Source: Coriaria nepalensis
Lineage: Eukaryota > Streptophyta > Magnoliopsida > Cucurbitales > Coriariaceae
Length of the DNA: 64,000 nucleotides
Assembly: GCA_027186245.1 (NCBI GenBank)
Contig: CP114498.1
Span: 5,277,501-5,341,500 of the forward strand
Direction: 5' to 3'
Both the position numbers and the translations under genes were made by a program. The notes under the pieces are model-generated. The model worked only from the letters and a program-made list of their open reading frames with translations. It had not been told where the DNA came from and searched no databases. Numbering within the stretch: position 1 is the first letter of the stretch; every line of letters starts with the position of its first letter. This document shows, piece by piece, positions 23,717 through 35,040 of this stretch.

Positions 23717-24213
23717 ATCCCCCACATGAATTAAATTGACGGATTAACTAAAACATATGTTTTTCGACATTAAAATATTTTTGACCTGAAAATAGAGTTC
23801 GATAGTTTGAAACCTGCATAGGATAGATAGGTATCAACCTCTGAACATTCCCTTGTAAAAGTACATTAATTTTACTGGCGGATTAGTAGACACGATGACT
23901 TTGAACTATTCTTCCATTCATGCAAACAATAATATATTTCATATAGGAGTCTTACTTGACACACTTGAGTTTTCATTGAGTTGATAATAATTATGTCCAA
24001 GTTAATTCCCTTAGAAGCGGCCCCACTTCTCTCTCATATAGGTGATTCTTAATCAAGAGTAACCCATTTTACTCCACTCGAATATTCATAATGGGAATGG
24101 ATAGGAGGATAACCCCCACAATGATATAGACAAGTCTTGTACAACTAGGTTGTCCCTTTAAACCTAGATCTTGGAATCTCTAGTCAACTAGGTTAGGTTT
24201 CCATTGTATTGAC

Positions 24214-25361
24214 TTACTCTTTCATGGGCTTTAATCCTATTCCCCTCGATGATTTTTCAACTAACTCTCTATTTAACCCTTTGGTTAGCAGATCCGCAAT
24301 GTTATCCTTTGATTTTACATAGTCAATATAGATAACTTCAGTAGAGAGTAGTTGTCTGTTGGTATTATGTCATCGACGTATATGTCTAGATTTACAATTA
24401 TACATATTTCTCTGTGATCTTCCAATTGTAGATTGACGGTCGCAATGAATACAAATTGCTGGCACATGCTTTGACCCCTTTAGAATATTCTTTAAGAATT
24501 GTCGTAACCATTTTGCCTCTTCTCCACATTTATCTAAGGTTATAAATTCATATTCCATAGTAGATTTGGCTACCACACTTTGCTTAGAGGATTTCCAAGA
24601 AATAGCTACAACTGCTAGTGTAAACATATAGCCACTCATAGACTTTGAGTCTTTCATATCAGATATCCAGTTTGCATCTACGTACTCTTCTAGTACAGCT
24701 GGATATCAATTATAGTGTAGTCCGTAACTATGAGTATAGCATAGGTCCTTAGTACTCTCATGATTCCTTTCCAATGGTCATGTCCTGAATTACTCATATA
24801 TCTGCTCATTTTTGCTGATTGCATAGGCTAAATCAGGTCTTGTACAACTTCTTAGATACATCAGACTGCCTATCACTCTAGAGTAATCTACTTGAGAAAT
24901 ACCCTCGCCATTATTTTTACTCATGTACAAGCTGACATCAATAAGTTTTCTTGCTACACTAAAATCTTCTTTGCTAAATTTTCCAAAAGTTTTATCTACG
25001 TAATGAGACTGTCTTAGAATGAGTCCATTTGATGTTCTTGAGATTTTAATTCCCAAAATGACATCTTCTAGACCTATATCTTTCATGTCAAATTTAGAAT
25101 TTAACATATTGCGTGTAGATTTCACTATCTTATCATCACTTCTAACAATGAGTTCATCATCAACGTAAAGGCACAAAATGACATATCCATTTTATGTACT
25201 TTTCACATAGACACATTTGTCATACTTGTTGATTTTGAAACCATTAGCCATTATTATATAAGCAAATTTTTCAAGTCATTGCTTTGGTGCTTGCTTTAAG
25301 CCATTTAAAGATTTCATTAGTTTATAAACTTTCTTTTCTTATCTTGAGGCTATGAAACCTT
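24214..25361 (-). pseudogene. Copia-2 pol, 3' half (RT end and RNase H)
   Basis: Minus strand: RT end with CLYVDDELIV (catalytic pair intact) at 25176-25130 and ILGIKISRTSNGLIL; RNase H with [20 protein letters not shown] near 24600-24540 and the terminal signature NIADLLTKGLNRELVEKSSRG near 24300-24235, then stop TAA at 24216-24214. Internal stops are present, for example near 25185 and 24780. Its upstream half is displaced by 5.5 kb by Copia-3. Confidence 0.88.
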
Positions 25362-26450
25362 TGTTTGAAAAATTAACATATCAACATGCCATGTTTATGC
25401 TTGATTTTGAGTGGGGCCCACTTCGTGTAAACAAAAGGTCAAAGCTGATTCGAAGTCCCCTCCATGAGAGTTTCGAATCGGTATATAGTATGCTCAAAAT
25501 GATTAATAGGTGAATAAGAAATTGAATCTCAAAGTGCAACCATTGGAATGGTTTGAAGGAGAAAAAATGAAGGAGAAAATTTTATCCCACATCGGAAAGG
25601 GGAACAAGTGGGAGAGTGTTTATATTGAATTGTACATTTGTTAATGGATTATAAAATATAAGCTAGAATGCTCTCTCTTGTGCGCGCCGAATGTCGGTCT
25701 GAAAACGACCCGATTTACCTTGGCCCTCTTTTTGTTTTTCTCCCGAATATTTTTTTTCTTCTTCTGCAGAAGATGAAAGGTTTGAAGATGAAAGGTTGAA
25801 GATGAAAGGAAGAAATTTAATTTCATCATATTTAAACCTAAATTAAACCCAAATTAATTCTCATTAATTTCTTCTCCCCTCATGAGCCTATAAATTGACA
25901 TCTTCCTCCCATTTGAAAACACACAACCAGAAATGAAATCTCTCATCTCTCAGTTTTCCTTCCTCCCTCTAGAGTTCTAAGTTTCTAATGTGGTAGAGTT
26001 TGAGCCACTATTTAAGCTCGCCGGGAATAGTTCAGTGGTGCGCCGTTACTATTCGTCTTCGTTGTATCCTGGGAGACAGACGTAATTCAACCTTCTGCAC
26101 CGACGTGAGAGGGTGAATCTATTTTAATGAATATGTTGCATAACAGGCCTCGGTTTGATTCTCTGTTGCTAGTATGTTCTTCCTATTCTATTCTATTTTC
26201 ATATTCTATTATGTTTATTTTACTATTTTGTTTATTTTGTTTATATTTTGTTCTATTTTATTTTACTGTTATATTATGTTTTTACATATTATGTTCTATT
26301 CTACTTTTTACATATTATATTCTGTTCTGTTTTACTATTCTGCTCTATTTCTTACAAATTCTATTTTACATACTATTCTATTTTACACCACCACTGTTTT
26401 CTTAGTTACTGTTTACCGTATTCTATTTATTATATATACATATTCCTACA
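25362..26450 (+). repeat. Copia-3 5' LTR
   Basis: 1089 bp from TGTTTGAAAA to TTCCTACA. The last about 280 bp are T-rich and low-complexity, built from tattcta/ttttac-like words. The long reading frames there (26127-26493) are artefacts of that composition. Confidence 0.93.
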
Positions 26451-27626
26451 ACTTAAAATAGATCTATTTTATATATATTATAAACAGATTTAATTTAATC
26501 AAATTTGAAATATTCTCTATGTAATAAATAAAACAACATATGTTAATGAAACGTTTCTTTATATTAAACGTTTCTATGTTAGTGTTAATGTAATTTACTA
26601 TAACGTCAAATTTTGTAACGAATTTAATATCAATGTAACGGATTTACTCTAATGCCAAAGTGGAAACATTTTTATCAGGATGTTATTGTACTTTACATGA
26701 ATAGTTTTGCTCTATAAATTCAATGTAAAACATTTATTAGGATGTTAAATTTTAATAGGTCAACGTGGAAATGGTTTTGTCAACATATATGTGAGTTTAC
26801 ATATTTGATTATGTTTATATGTCTCTAATTATAATTGCATAAATTGTGTGCGATAGAGATTAATTAGTATCTTAATTATAAAGTTTGGATCAAAACATGA
26901 ATTAAACCTATATAAATATATTGTGGTTATTGGTGTGATCAATTAATACATAATTTATAATTATAATTGTATTATAATTTATTATAAATTTTGTAACAGT
27001 TTTGCAAAAAAATATTGTAACGGTTTAACAATTAAAGATTGTAACAGTTACAAATTTAATTGAGCATTTTACAATTAATAATGTTTTCCAAGTAATCGTA
27101 ATGATTTTGAAATTAAAATATGTATATGATTTTGATTAATTGTTAACTATTAGAATTTATTTTGTAATGCTCTAAATTCAAGTTCGTAATAGTTTACCAA
27201 TTAAATTTTTTACGGTTTACATGTATAAGTAACGGTTTTCAAATTTAATTGATCGGTTTACAAATTTATTTTGTAACCGGTTTACATTTGATTATTGATG
27301 GTACGATTTTAATTTGTAGCAAGTAAGAAAATTAATTATAAAGGTTTATTAAATAAACCTTTAATGTCTAGTTAGAGTTATAACAATTTTGAAATTAGTT
27401 CAAACCGGTTCAAAATTTATTCATAATAGTTCAAAGTTGTTTTGTGACGGTTTTGAATTAATTTGCATTAGTGCAAAATTAATTCATATGGTTTCAAAAA
27501 TGAAGTGGCTTTTAACATTTTATTTTGGAGGCTGTTTACAGTTTTTCATCTTTACGAGTTTTAATGATTTATAACTATTTAGTTACTAAGATACTTACTC
27601 ATATCAATGTGTCTGTAATTTCAGAA
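26451..27626 (+). repeat. Copia-3 leader with dispersed TAACGGTTTACAAATT-like words
   Basis: About 1.2 kb with no coding signal. Degenerate copies of GTAACGGTTT / GGTTTACAAATT recur many times between about 26585 and 27450, for example 27017-27025, 27231-27238 and 27275-27284. An AACCGG palindrome core occurs near 27404-27410. No TGGTATCAGAGC primer site follows the LTR; the first bases are ACTTAAAA, shared with Copia-2 at the same place. Confidence 0.6.
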
Positions 27627-28502
27627 ATGGAATATGAAAGTAGCCGACAAGCTGCTACTATCGAGATGGCCCCTTCTATCACTTGAGTCACTCATTCTGT
27701 GGTTCTTGTTATGAACCATGGTGAGAAACCTGAGAAATTCAATGGCCAGAATTTCAAAAGGTGGCAGCAAAATATGTTGTTTTACTTGACTACACTAAAT
27801 GTTGTGAGATTATTAAAGGAAAGTGTTCCTGTGCTCAAAGATGATGAGTATGATGTCCAAGCAGTCAGTGTTATTGATGTTTGGAATTATTCTGATTTTC
27901 TATGTCAGAATTATATAATGAATGATTTGACTGACTCTCTGTACTCCGTGTATAGTACAAAGAAAACGATGAAGGAGCTATGGGATGCCTTAGACTATAA
28001 ATGTAAAATCGAGGATATCGGTACTTAGAAGGCTATTGTGGGCCGGTTCCTTAACAATAAAATGGTAGATTCCAACACTGTAGTCAATCAGGTTCAAGAA
28101 CTTTAAGTAATTTTACATCAGATTCATGCCAAATGGACGACTTTAAGTGAAACCTTCCAAGTAGCTGCTATTATTAAGAACCTTCCGCCCGGATAGAATG
28201 ATTTCAAAAACTACCTTAAGCATAAACGAAAGGAGATGAATATTGAAAATTTGGTTGTTCGACTTCGAATTGAAGAAGATAATCGAAATTTTGATAAGAA
28301 AGAGATTATTCAACATGAGGCAAAGGCTAATGTTGTGGAATATGGTCAGGATTCCAAAAGAACCAACAAATGGTCCAAGTTGGGTCCGAAAGGAGGAGTC
28401 TCAAAGAAGCAAACTAAGTTTCAAGGGAAATGCTTTAACTGTGACAAGATGGGTCACAAAACTTCGAATTGTAGGCTCCCAAAAAAGAAATCAAGCCAAT
28501 AA
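27627..28502 (+). pseudogene. Copia-3 gag, one frame with several stops, intact zinc knuckle
   Basis: From the ATG at 27627 a single frame runs to 28502 with only isolated stops (near 27686, 28026, 28103 and 28194) and no evident frameshift. The N-terminal half has EKPEKFNGQNFKRWQQNML and TMKELWDALDYKC, the UBN2/copia gag layout. The C-terminus has CFNCDKMGHKTSNC, a complete CCHC knuckle. Family gag forms the particle and binds element RNA. Keeping one frame while losing all of pol suggests that gag, or at least its RNA, outlived pol. The stops mean this copy makes no full protein now. Confidence 0.88.
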
Positions 28503-29741
28503 TGGTGGAAGCGAATTGTAGGCTCAAGATGTCTCAGACCTTGATCTCTCCGCTTAGTTGATTTTGTTTAAAAGTGGAAAAAGTTTGTTGCATGAGCTTA
28601 TAAGCTAAATGAAATGTAATGATCCTTTGAGAAATTAATAAAATAAATCTAGCTATTTTATTAGTTGCTTATGTCTTTATAATCTATAGCATGCTAGATT
28701 CGAATATGTTAATTATGATTCTATGGGTATAATAATTAACTTGGATCATATACTAAACTTTCACATGAGAAAATAAACAAGGTCATTATTTAAAATGAAT
28801 GTCAAACTTCTTGGTTTAATCCATAAAAAGAGATATGTTCTCCTTGAACATATATTTATGAGAAGGTTCAAAAAGAACAAAGTATAAACAAATTCTAGTG
28901 TTTATCATACTTAAGAACAATAAAATAAATAAGAGAGCTAGGACATAAAATCTTATAGTCCAAAATTTTCTTGTTAGAAGATAAATATTAAAACTTCAAG
29001 AAAGCTATCTGGAAAAGTTTTAGTAAACTACTCTCAAATATAATTATCCATGGATAAAGTTGCAGAACCGCTAACAAAAATGCTAAATAGAGAGTTAGTT
29101 GAAAAATCATCAAGGGGAATGAGATTAAAGCCAATGAAAGAATAAGTCAATATAATGGAAACCCAACCTAGTTAGCTGGAGATCCCTAGATCTAGGTTTA
29201 AAGGGATAACCTAGTTGTATAAGACTTAATTATATCACTGCGGGGGTTATCCTCTTATCCATTCCCATGATGAAATAGTGATGCCATAAGAGAAAGGATA
29301 AGTTATGCTTTTAATGATTTTAGGTGTCAGAAATTCAAGTAGAGTAAAATGAGATACTCTTGATTAAGAATCACCTATGTGAGAGAGAAGTGGGGCCCAG
29401 TCTAAGGGAATTAAATTAGGCATAATTCTTATAAACTTTTGTGGAACCAGGCAGATGTTCAAGGCCAAAATGAATATAACAATGAGAACTCAAGTGTGTC
29501 AGGTAAGACTCATGTGTGAAGTATATTATTGTTTACATGAACAGCTGAACAGTTCAAAGACATCGTGTCTACTGATCAACTAGTAAAATCAATGTACTTT
29601 TACAAGGGAAGGTTCAAAGGTTGAGACCTACCTATCCTATGCAGGTTTCAAACCATCGAACTCTATCTCCAGGTCGAAAACGTTTTAATGTCGAAAAATA
29701 TATGTTTTAGTTAATCCGTCAATTTCATTCATACGGGAGAT
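28503..29741 (+). pseudogene. Copia-3 pol vestige and polypurine tract
   Basis: About 550 bp without recognisable coding signal is followed by a short frame at 29053-29151 reading MDKVAEPLTKML, NRELVEKSSRGM and MKE stop. This is the extreme C-terminus of copia RNase H, matching Copia-2. The region up to 29741 is the 3' untranslated part and ends with catacgggagat beside the LTR. The pol core was removed between gag and this tail. Confidence 0.8.
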
Positions 29742-30881
29742 TGTTGGAAAAATTAGCATATCAGCATGCCACATTTATGCTTGATTTTGAGTGGGTTGCA
29801 CTTTGTGTATACGAAAGGTCAAAGCTGATTTAGATTCTCCTCCGTGAGAGCTTCGAATCGGTATTGGTACGCTCAAAATGATTAATGGATGAATGAGAAA
29901 TTGAATCTCAAAGTGCAACAATTGGAATGGTTTGAAGGAGAAAAAATGAAGGATAAAATTTTATCCCACATCGGAAAGGGGAACAAGTGGGAGAGTGCTT
30001 ATATAGAATTGCACATTTGTTAATGAGTTATAAAATATAAGCTAGAATGCTCTCTCTTGCGCGCGCTTACAGTAGGGGTGCAAATCTAGACCAGATCAGG
30101 CTTAGCTCGTGTATGCCTGCATCTAGGAGCGACAAATGTCAGTCCGAAAATGACCCGCTTTACCTTGGCCCCTCTTTTTGTTTTTCTCCCGGATATTTTT
30201 TTTCTACTTCTACCAAAGATGAAAGGTTTGGAGATGAAAGATTGAAGATGAAAACATGAAATTTAATTTCATCATATTTAAACCTGAATTAAACTCAAAT
30301 TAATTCCCATTAACCTTCTCTCCTCTCATGAGCCAATAAATTGACATATTCCTCTTATTTGAAAACACATAACTAGAACTGAAATCTCTCATCTCCTAGT
30401 TTTCCTTCCTCCCTCTAAAGTTCTATGCTTCCAGTATGGTAGAGTTTGAGCCATTGTTAAAGTTCACCGGGAATAGTTCGGTGGTGCCCCGCTACTATTC
30501 ATCTTCATTGTATCTTGGGAGACAGACGCCGTTCAACCTTCTTCACCGACGTGAGGGGGTGAATCTGTTTTACAGAAACTGTTGCATAACAGGCCTCGGT
30601 TTGATTCTCTATTGCTATTCTATTCTATTTTCATATTATGTTCTATTTATTTACTATTCTGTTTATTTTTTCTAGATTCTATTATATTCTGTTTTACTGT
30701 TCTATTCTATTTTTATATATTATATTATGTTCTACTTTTTACAGATTCTATTCTGTTCTATTTTACTATTCCATTATGTTTCTTACAAATTCTATTTGAC
30801 ATACTATTCTATTTTACAACATCACTGTTTTCTTAGTTACTATTTACCATATTCTGTTTATTTTATATACATATTCCTACA
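29742..30881 (+). repeat. Copia-3 3' LTR
   Basis: 1140 bp, TGTTGGAAAA to TTCCTACA, collinear with 25362-26450. It contains an extra stretch near 30060-30125 (ggtgcaaatctagaccagatc region) that is absent from the 5' LTR but resembles the Copia-2 LTRs. Confidence 0.93.
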
Positions 30882-33628
30882 ACCTTCAAGTTGTTCCATG
30901 TAGATTTCCTCACTTAAATTTCCTTTCAGAAAGGCTATTTTCACATCCGTTTAATGTACTTTTAAATTTTGCAATGCGGCAATCGCAAGTATCATTCTAA
31001 TGGAATTTATTCTCATTACAGGAGAATTTGTGTCAAAGTAATCAAGGCATTCTCATTGCTTGTATCCCTTAATTACAAGTATAGCCTTGTACTTGTCAAT
31101 TGACCCATCATCTTTCATTTTTCTCATAAAAATCCAAGTATGATTTTGTAAAATGGATTTAATTTCACTGTTGATAGACCCTTTCTACAAAGGTCCTTCA
31201 GATGAATTCACAGCTTCCTTGAAAGTTTGAGGTTCACCTTCCAATAGGAAAATCATAAATCTAAACTAGATTTTTCTATTGTAGCTTTTTTGCTACGCTG
31301 AGGTTTAATTTCAACCTCTTATTCATCTTCTTGTTCTTGGTCCTAACTATTTTCACTAATAGTCTGAATTGTTCATTTACTCGAAGTCGATCCCGCTTGG
31401 GACTTGCATGGGAATACATGTTTAAAGAACAATGCATTTCTAGATTTCATTATCATATTCTTATGAATGTCTAGGATTTTAGAATCATGTACAAGAAAAT
31501 GATATGCACTATTGTTAGTTGCATAGCCAATGAAGATGTAATCAATTATTTTTGGACCTATCTTTACCTTCTTTGGCTGAGGTACAACTACTTTGGCAAG
31601 ACACCCCACACTTGTAAGAATTTATAGGAAGGCTTTTTTCCTTTCCATAATTCATATAGTGCCTTTCTAGCATCTTTTCGAGGAACTTTATTTAAAAAGT
31701 AATTTTCTGACAATACAGCTTCTCCCCACATATTCTGAGGTAACCCAGAACTGATCAACATCACATTCAACATTTCCTTTAAGGTATGATTTTTTCTTTT
31801 TAGCGACCCCATTTGATTTAGTTGAATAAGAAGTAGTAATTTGATGTATGATACCATGTTGTTCACATATTGCTTCAAATGGTACGACATATTCACCACC
31901 TTGATCACTTTTTAATTCCTTTATTTCTTGTTTTGTTGATTCTCAACTTCATTCTTAAAGTAAATGAACTTCTCTAAAGCTTCGCCCTTACTTTTCAATA
32001 AATACACATAATAGTATTTTGTGCTATCATCAATAAAGGTAATAAAATATTTATTACCACCCCTAGTTTGCATGGATTTAAAATCACATATATCGCTATG
32101 GATTAAATCAAGTGGTTCGGTATTTCTTTCAATTCTTTGAAATGATGACCTCGTTTGTTTTGTCTCACATAATTTTTCACACTTATGTTTTGAATCAATT
32201 TAGAAGTATGGTTTGTGATCCATGTTAATTAATTTACGTAAAGAGTTATAATTAACATCTCCTAATCTAACATGTCATAGTTTAGAAGACTCAAGCAAAT
32301 AAGCAGAAGAACTAGCTTTACTAATTTTTAGGACTACAGTCATTACATTCAACTTGAAAGGCACATCAGAAACATATCCCTTAACCACATACATTCCACC
32401 TTTGGAAACAACTACCTTATCAGATTCAAAGACTAGACAAAATCTGTGATTGCTTAAGAGTGAACCAGATAGAAGGTTCTTACAGATTTTAAGTACATAC
32501 AAAATACTATTAAGAGTTAGCTCTTTTCCAGAAGTCATCTTCAAAACCACTTTGCCTTGACCATCTATCTAAGATGTGGTGGAATTTCCCATAAACAACT
32601 TCTCTCCATTTAAAATGGGTTCGAAAAAAGTGAACATTCTTTTGTCTGAGTATACAAGCCTAGTGGCACTAATATCAATCCACCATTCTCTCGGATTGGA
32701 CCCCACCAAATTCACTTCTGAAACCACAATAGCAAGATTGATATCACAAAAATCTTGGGTCATGTCTTCCATTAGATTTGCTTCTTGGCTTCATTTCTTA
32801 TTCGGTAGCCTAAACTCCGAAGCTTTATGCCCATCTTGTCACAGTTGAAGCATTTTCCTTAGAACTTTGTTTACTTCTTAGAGATTCCTCATTTCGATCC
32901 CAATTTAGAATTTATTTTCTTGGGACCTCAAGAATGTTCCACAACATTCGCCTTCACCACAATAGCGGCCCCTTTCTTTAATCCGAAGCCTAACAACCAT
33001 ATTCTCAACATTCATCTCCTTTCACTTATGCTTAAGATAGTTCTTGATATCCCTTCATCCAGGCAACAGCTTCTCAATGATATCAGCTACTTGGAAGGTT
33101 TCACTTAAAATAATTCCCTCGCATGAATCTCATGTAGGATAAGTTGTAGTTCTTGAACTTGATTAACTACAGTTTTGGAATTCACCATATTATATTCAAG
33201 GAACCAGCCTACAACAAATATTCTTGGTACCGGCATCCTCAGTCTTATATTTGTGGTCTAAGGCATCCTATGCTCTTTTTCCATTTACTTTGTACTATAC
33301 ACAGAGTAGAAAGAATCGATTAAACCAAGTCAGAATAATTCCGACACAGAAAGTTAAAATAATTCCAAGCATCCACAACATTGACTGCTTAGACATCATG
33401 CTCATCATCTTTGAGCATAGAAGCTATCTCCTTCAAGAATATCACGAGAATCAATATAGTCAAGTAGAACAACATCTTTTGCTGCCACTTTCTGAAATTC
33501 TGCCAATTGATTTTCTCAGGTCATTCCCCATGATTTATGGGATGAACTACAGCAGCATGGGTTTGAGTAACCGTCGAGATTGTCTCAACAGTGGTAGCTT
33601 GCTAGATACTTTCAATACTCATTTCTGA
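30882..33628 (-). pseudogene. Copia-2 gag and pol 5' half (protease, integrase, RT start)
   Basis: Minus strand from the ATG near 33620. Gag resembles Copia-3 gag (QNFRKWQQKMLFYL near 33515-33470). The knuckle near 32850 has KCFNCDKMG but loses the last Cys. A GAG-pre-integrase region follows (32550-32275, MTSGKELTLNSILYVLK). Integrase, about 31950-31370, has KRKNHTLKEMLNVMLISSGLPQNMWGE. The RT start reads AIAALQNLKVH and SEEIYMEQLEG and ends at the ACCTT junction (30886-30882). Many stops and frame shifts are present. RT continues at 25361. Confidence 0.87.
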
Positions 33629-33843
33629 AAAAAATATAGAAATTGGTATTAGTGATTTAAACAGTCACGAAATAATTATTTCACTGAATAAATTAAGTTT
33701 GCAACATTACACAATTATGATTGTCAACTTGTTTTAAAGAAGTCATGAAATCTATTATAATATCAATGTTACAATTACATGTTCATTAAAGATACAATAA
33801 ATCTATTCATTAAATATCATAATGAGAAAAATATGTTTTAAGT

Positions 33844-34648
33844 TGTAGGAGTTATATATATAATAAACAGGAAAATGGTAAACAATAAAGATGAACGTTA
33901 TGCAAACATAAACAGTAAATAAGAAAATGGTAATGCTATAAACAGAACAATATCTATAAAATAGAACATAATCTGTAAAATGAAATAGAATAGTAAAACA
34001 CTACAATAATATAGTAAAACAAAATAGAAAGAGAAATGAACAGTAAAACCGAATAGAAACTGAGAATCAAACCGAAGCCTGTTATGTAACAGTTTCCTTA
34101 AAAAAAATTCACCTCCTCATGTTAGTGCAAAAGATTGAACGGCGTATGTCTCCTAGGATACAATGGAGATGAACAGTACTGGTGCACAACCTACCTATTC
34201 CGGCGAACTCAAACAGTGGCTCATTTGCTCTACCATACTAGAAACTTAGAACTCTACAAGGAGGAAAGAAAATTGAGAGATTTCATTTTTGTTTTGAGTG
34301 TTTCCAAATTGGAGTAAGCGGTCAATTTATAAGCTCATAGGGGGTAAGAAGATTAATGAGAATTTAATCTAAAATTTTATATGGTTTAATACATATATAA
34401 ATCCGATAAAATAAAAATTAAATTGCATCATTTCATCTTCATACGTTTTTGTAGAAGAAAGAAAAAAAAATTCAAGAAGAAAACAAAAGGTGGGTCAAGG
34501 TAAACCGGGTCATTTTCGGGCTGACATTCGGCGTGCCCAAGTGCGGGTGCACACGAGCCAAGCCAAATCTGGATTTGGACCCCCCCCTGCGGGCGCGTAT
34601 AAAAGAAAGCATTCTAGCTTATATTTTATTACCCATTAACAAATGTGC
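33844..34648 (-). repeat. Copia-2 5' LTR, truncated
   Basis: It begins TGTAGGAG on the plus strand and matches the Copia-3 LTRs in reverse through ...aacaaatgtgc. It then stops at 34648, where unrelated sequence of Copia-4 follows. The U3 end, about 330 bp in the Copia-3 copies, is missing. Confidence 0.85.
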
Positions 34649-35040
34649 TGTATTTTGAATTTCACCGACCCTAAGGTGACAACTTTCGAGTTAAGTCATG
34701 GATTCTGAAATAATGGGTTACACTCACAAAGACATAATTAAGCTTTAATTGGTTAATTGTGTGCTGTCCGAATAAACGATAACTTATAAGGAAAAGAGAA
34801 AATATGAGATATTTTGAGTATTACTTGTAAGTTTAGGAATATCTCAAAATTAATTTGAAATTAATATTACTGACTAGAATGCAGCATATTAATTGTTGAG
34901 TCAATTTATCGTGGTTAAGTAATAAATAATTTTATCATTTTATTTGTTGCATTCATGTAATATATTTACTATTCCCAAACTTTGATATTTATTTCAATTA
35001 TAATGAATCATGTATATTTTATTTAATTTCAGCAATCATT

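Larger units (their letters stand above)
25362..30881 (+). mobile_element. Copia-3: gag-only, non-autonomous Ty1/copia with both LTRs
   Basis: It has direct LTRs 25362-26450 and 29742-30881 (TGTTKGAAAAATTA...TTCCTACA) and perfect ACCTT duplications at 25357-25361 and 30882-30886. Between the LTRs are a long AT-rich leader, a gag-like frame (27627-28502), about 550 bp without coding signal, the last 32 codons of pol (29053-29151) and a polypurine tract before the second LTR. Protease, integrase and RT are missing. LTR and gag match Copia-2, so it is a deletion derivative of the same family. Confidence 0.94.
22909..34648 (-). mobile_element. Copia-2: Ty1/copia, minus strand, split by Copia-3 and truncated at its 5' LTR
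   Basis: It consists of 3' LTR 22909-23716, pol 3' part 24214-25361, the Copia-3 insertion 25362-30881, pol 5' part plus gag 30882-33628, and 5' LTR remnant 33844-34648. The two halves of RT join at the ACCTT target duplication. The left terminus TGTAGG (22909) has GACAT before it, but the matching right flank is lost because the 5' LTR breaks off at 34648 before its U3 end. Confidence 0.9.

Noticed and set aside
26127..26493. Three overlapping plus-strand frames resembling membrane proteins
   Set aside because: They fall in the T-rich low-complexity end of the Copia-3 LTR; hydrophobic residues come from TTT/TAT/CTA words. The same applies at 30436-30836.
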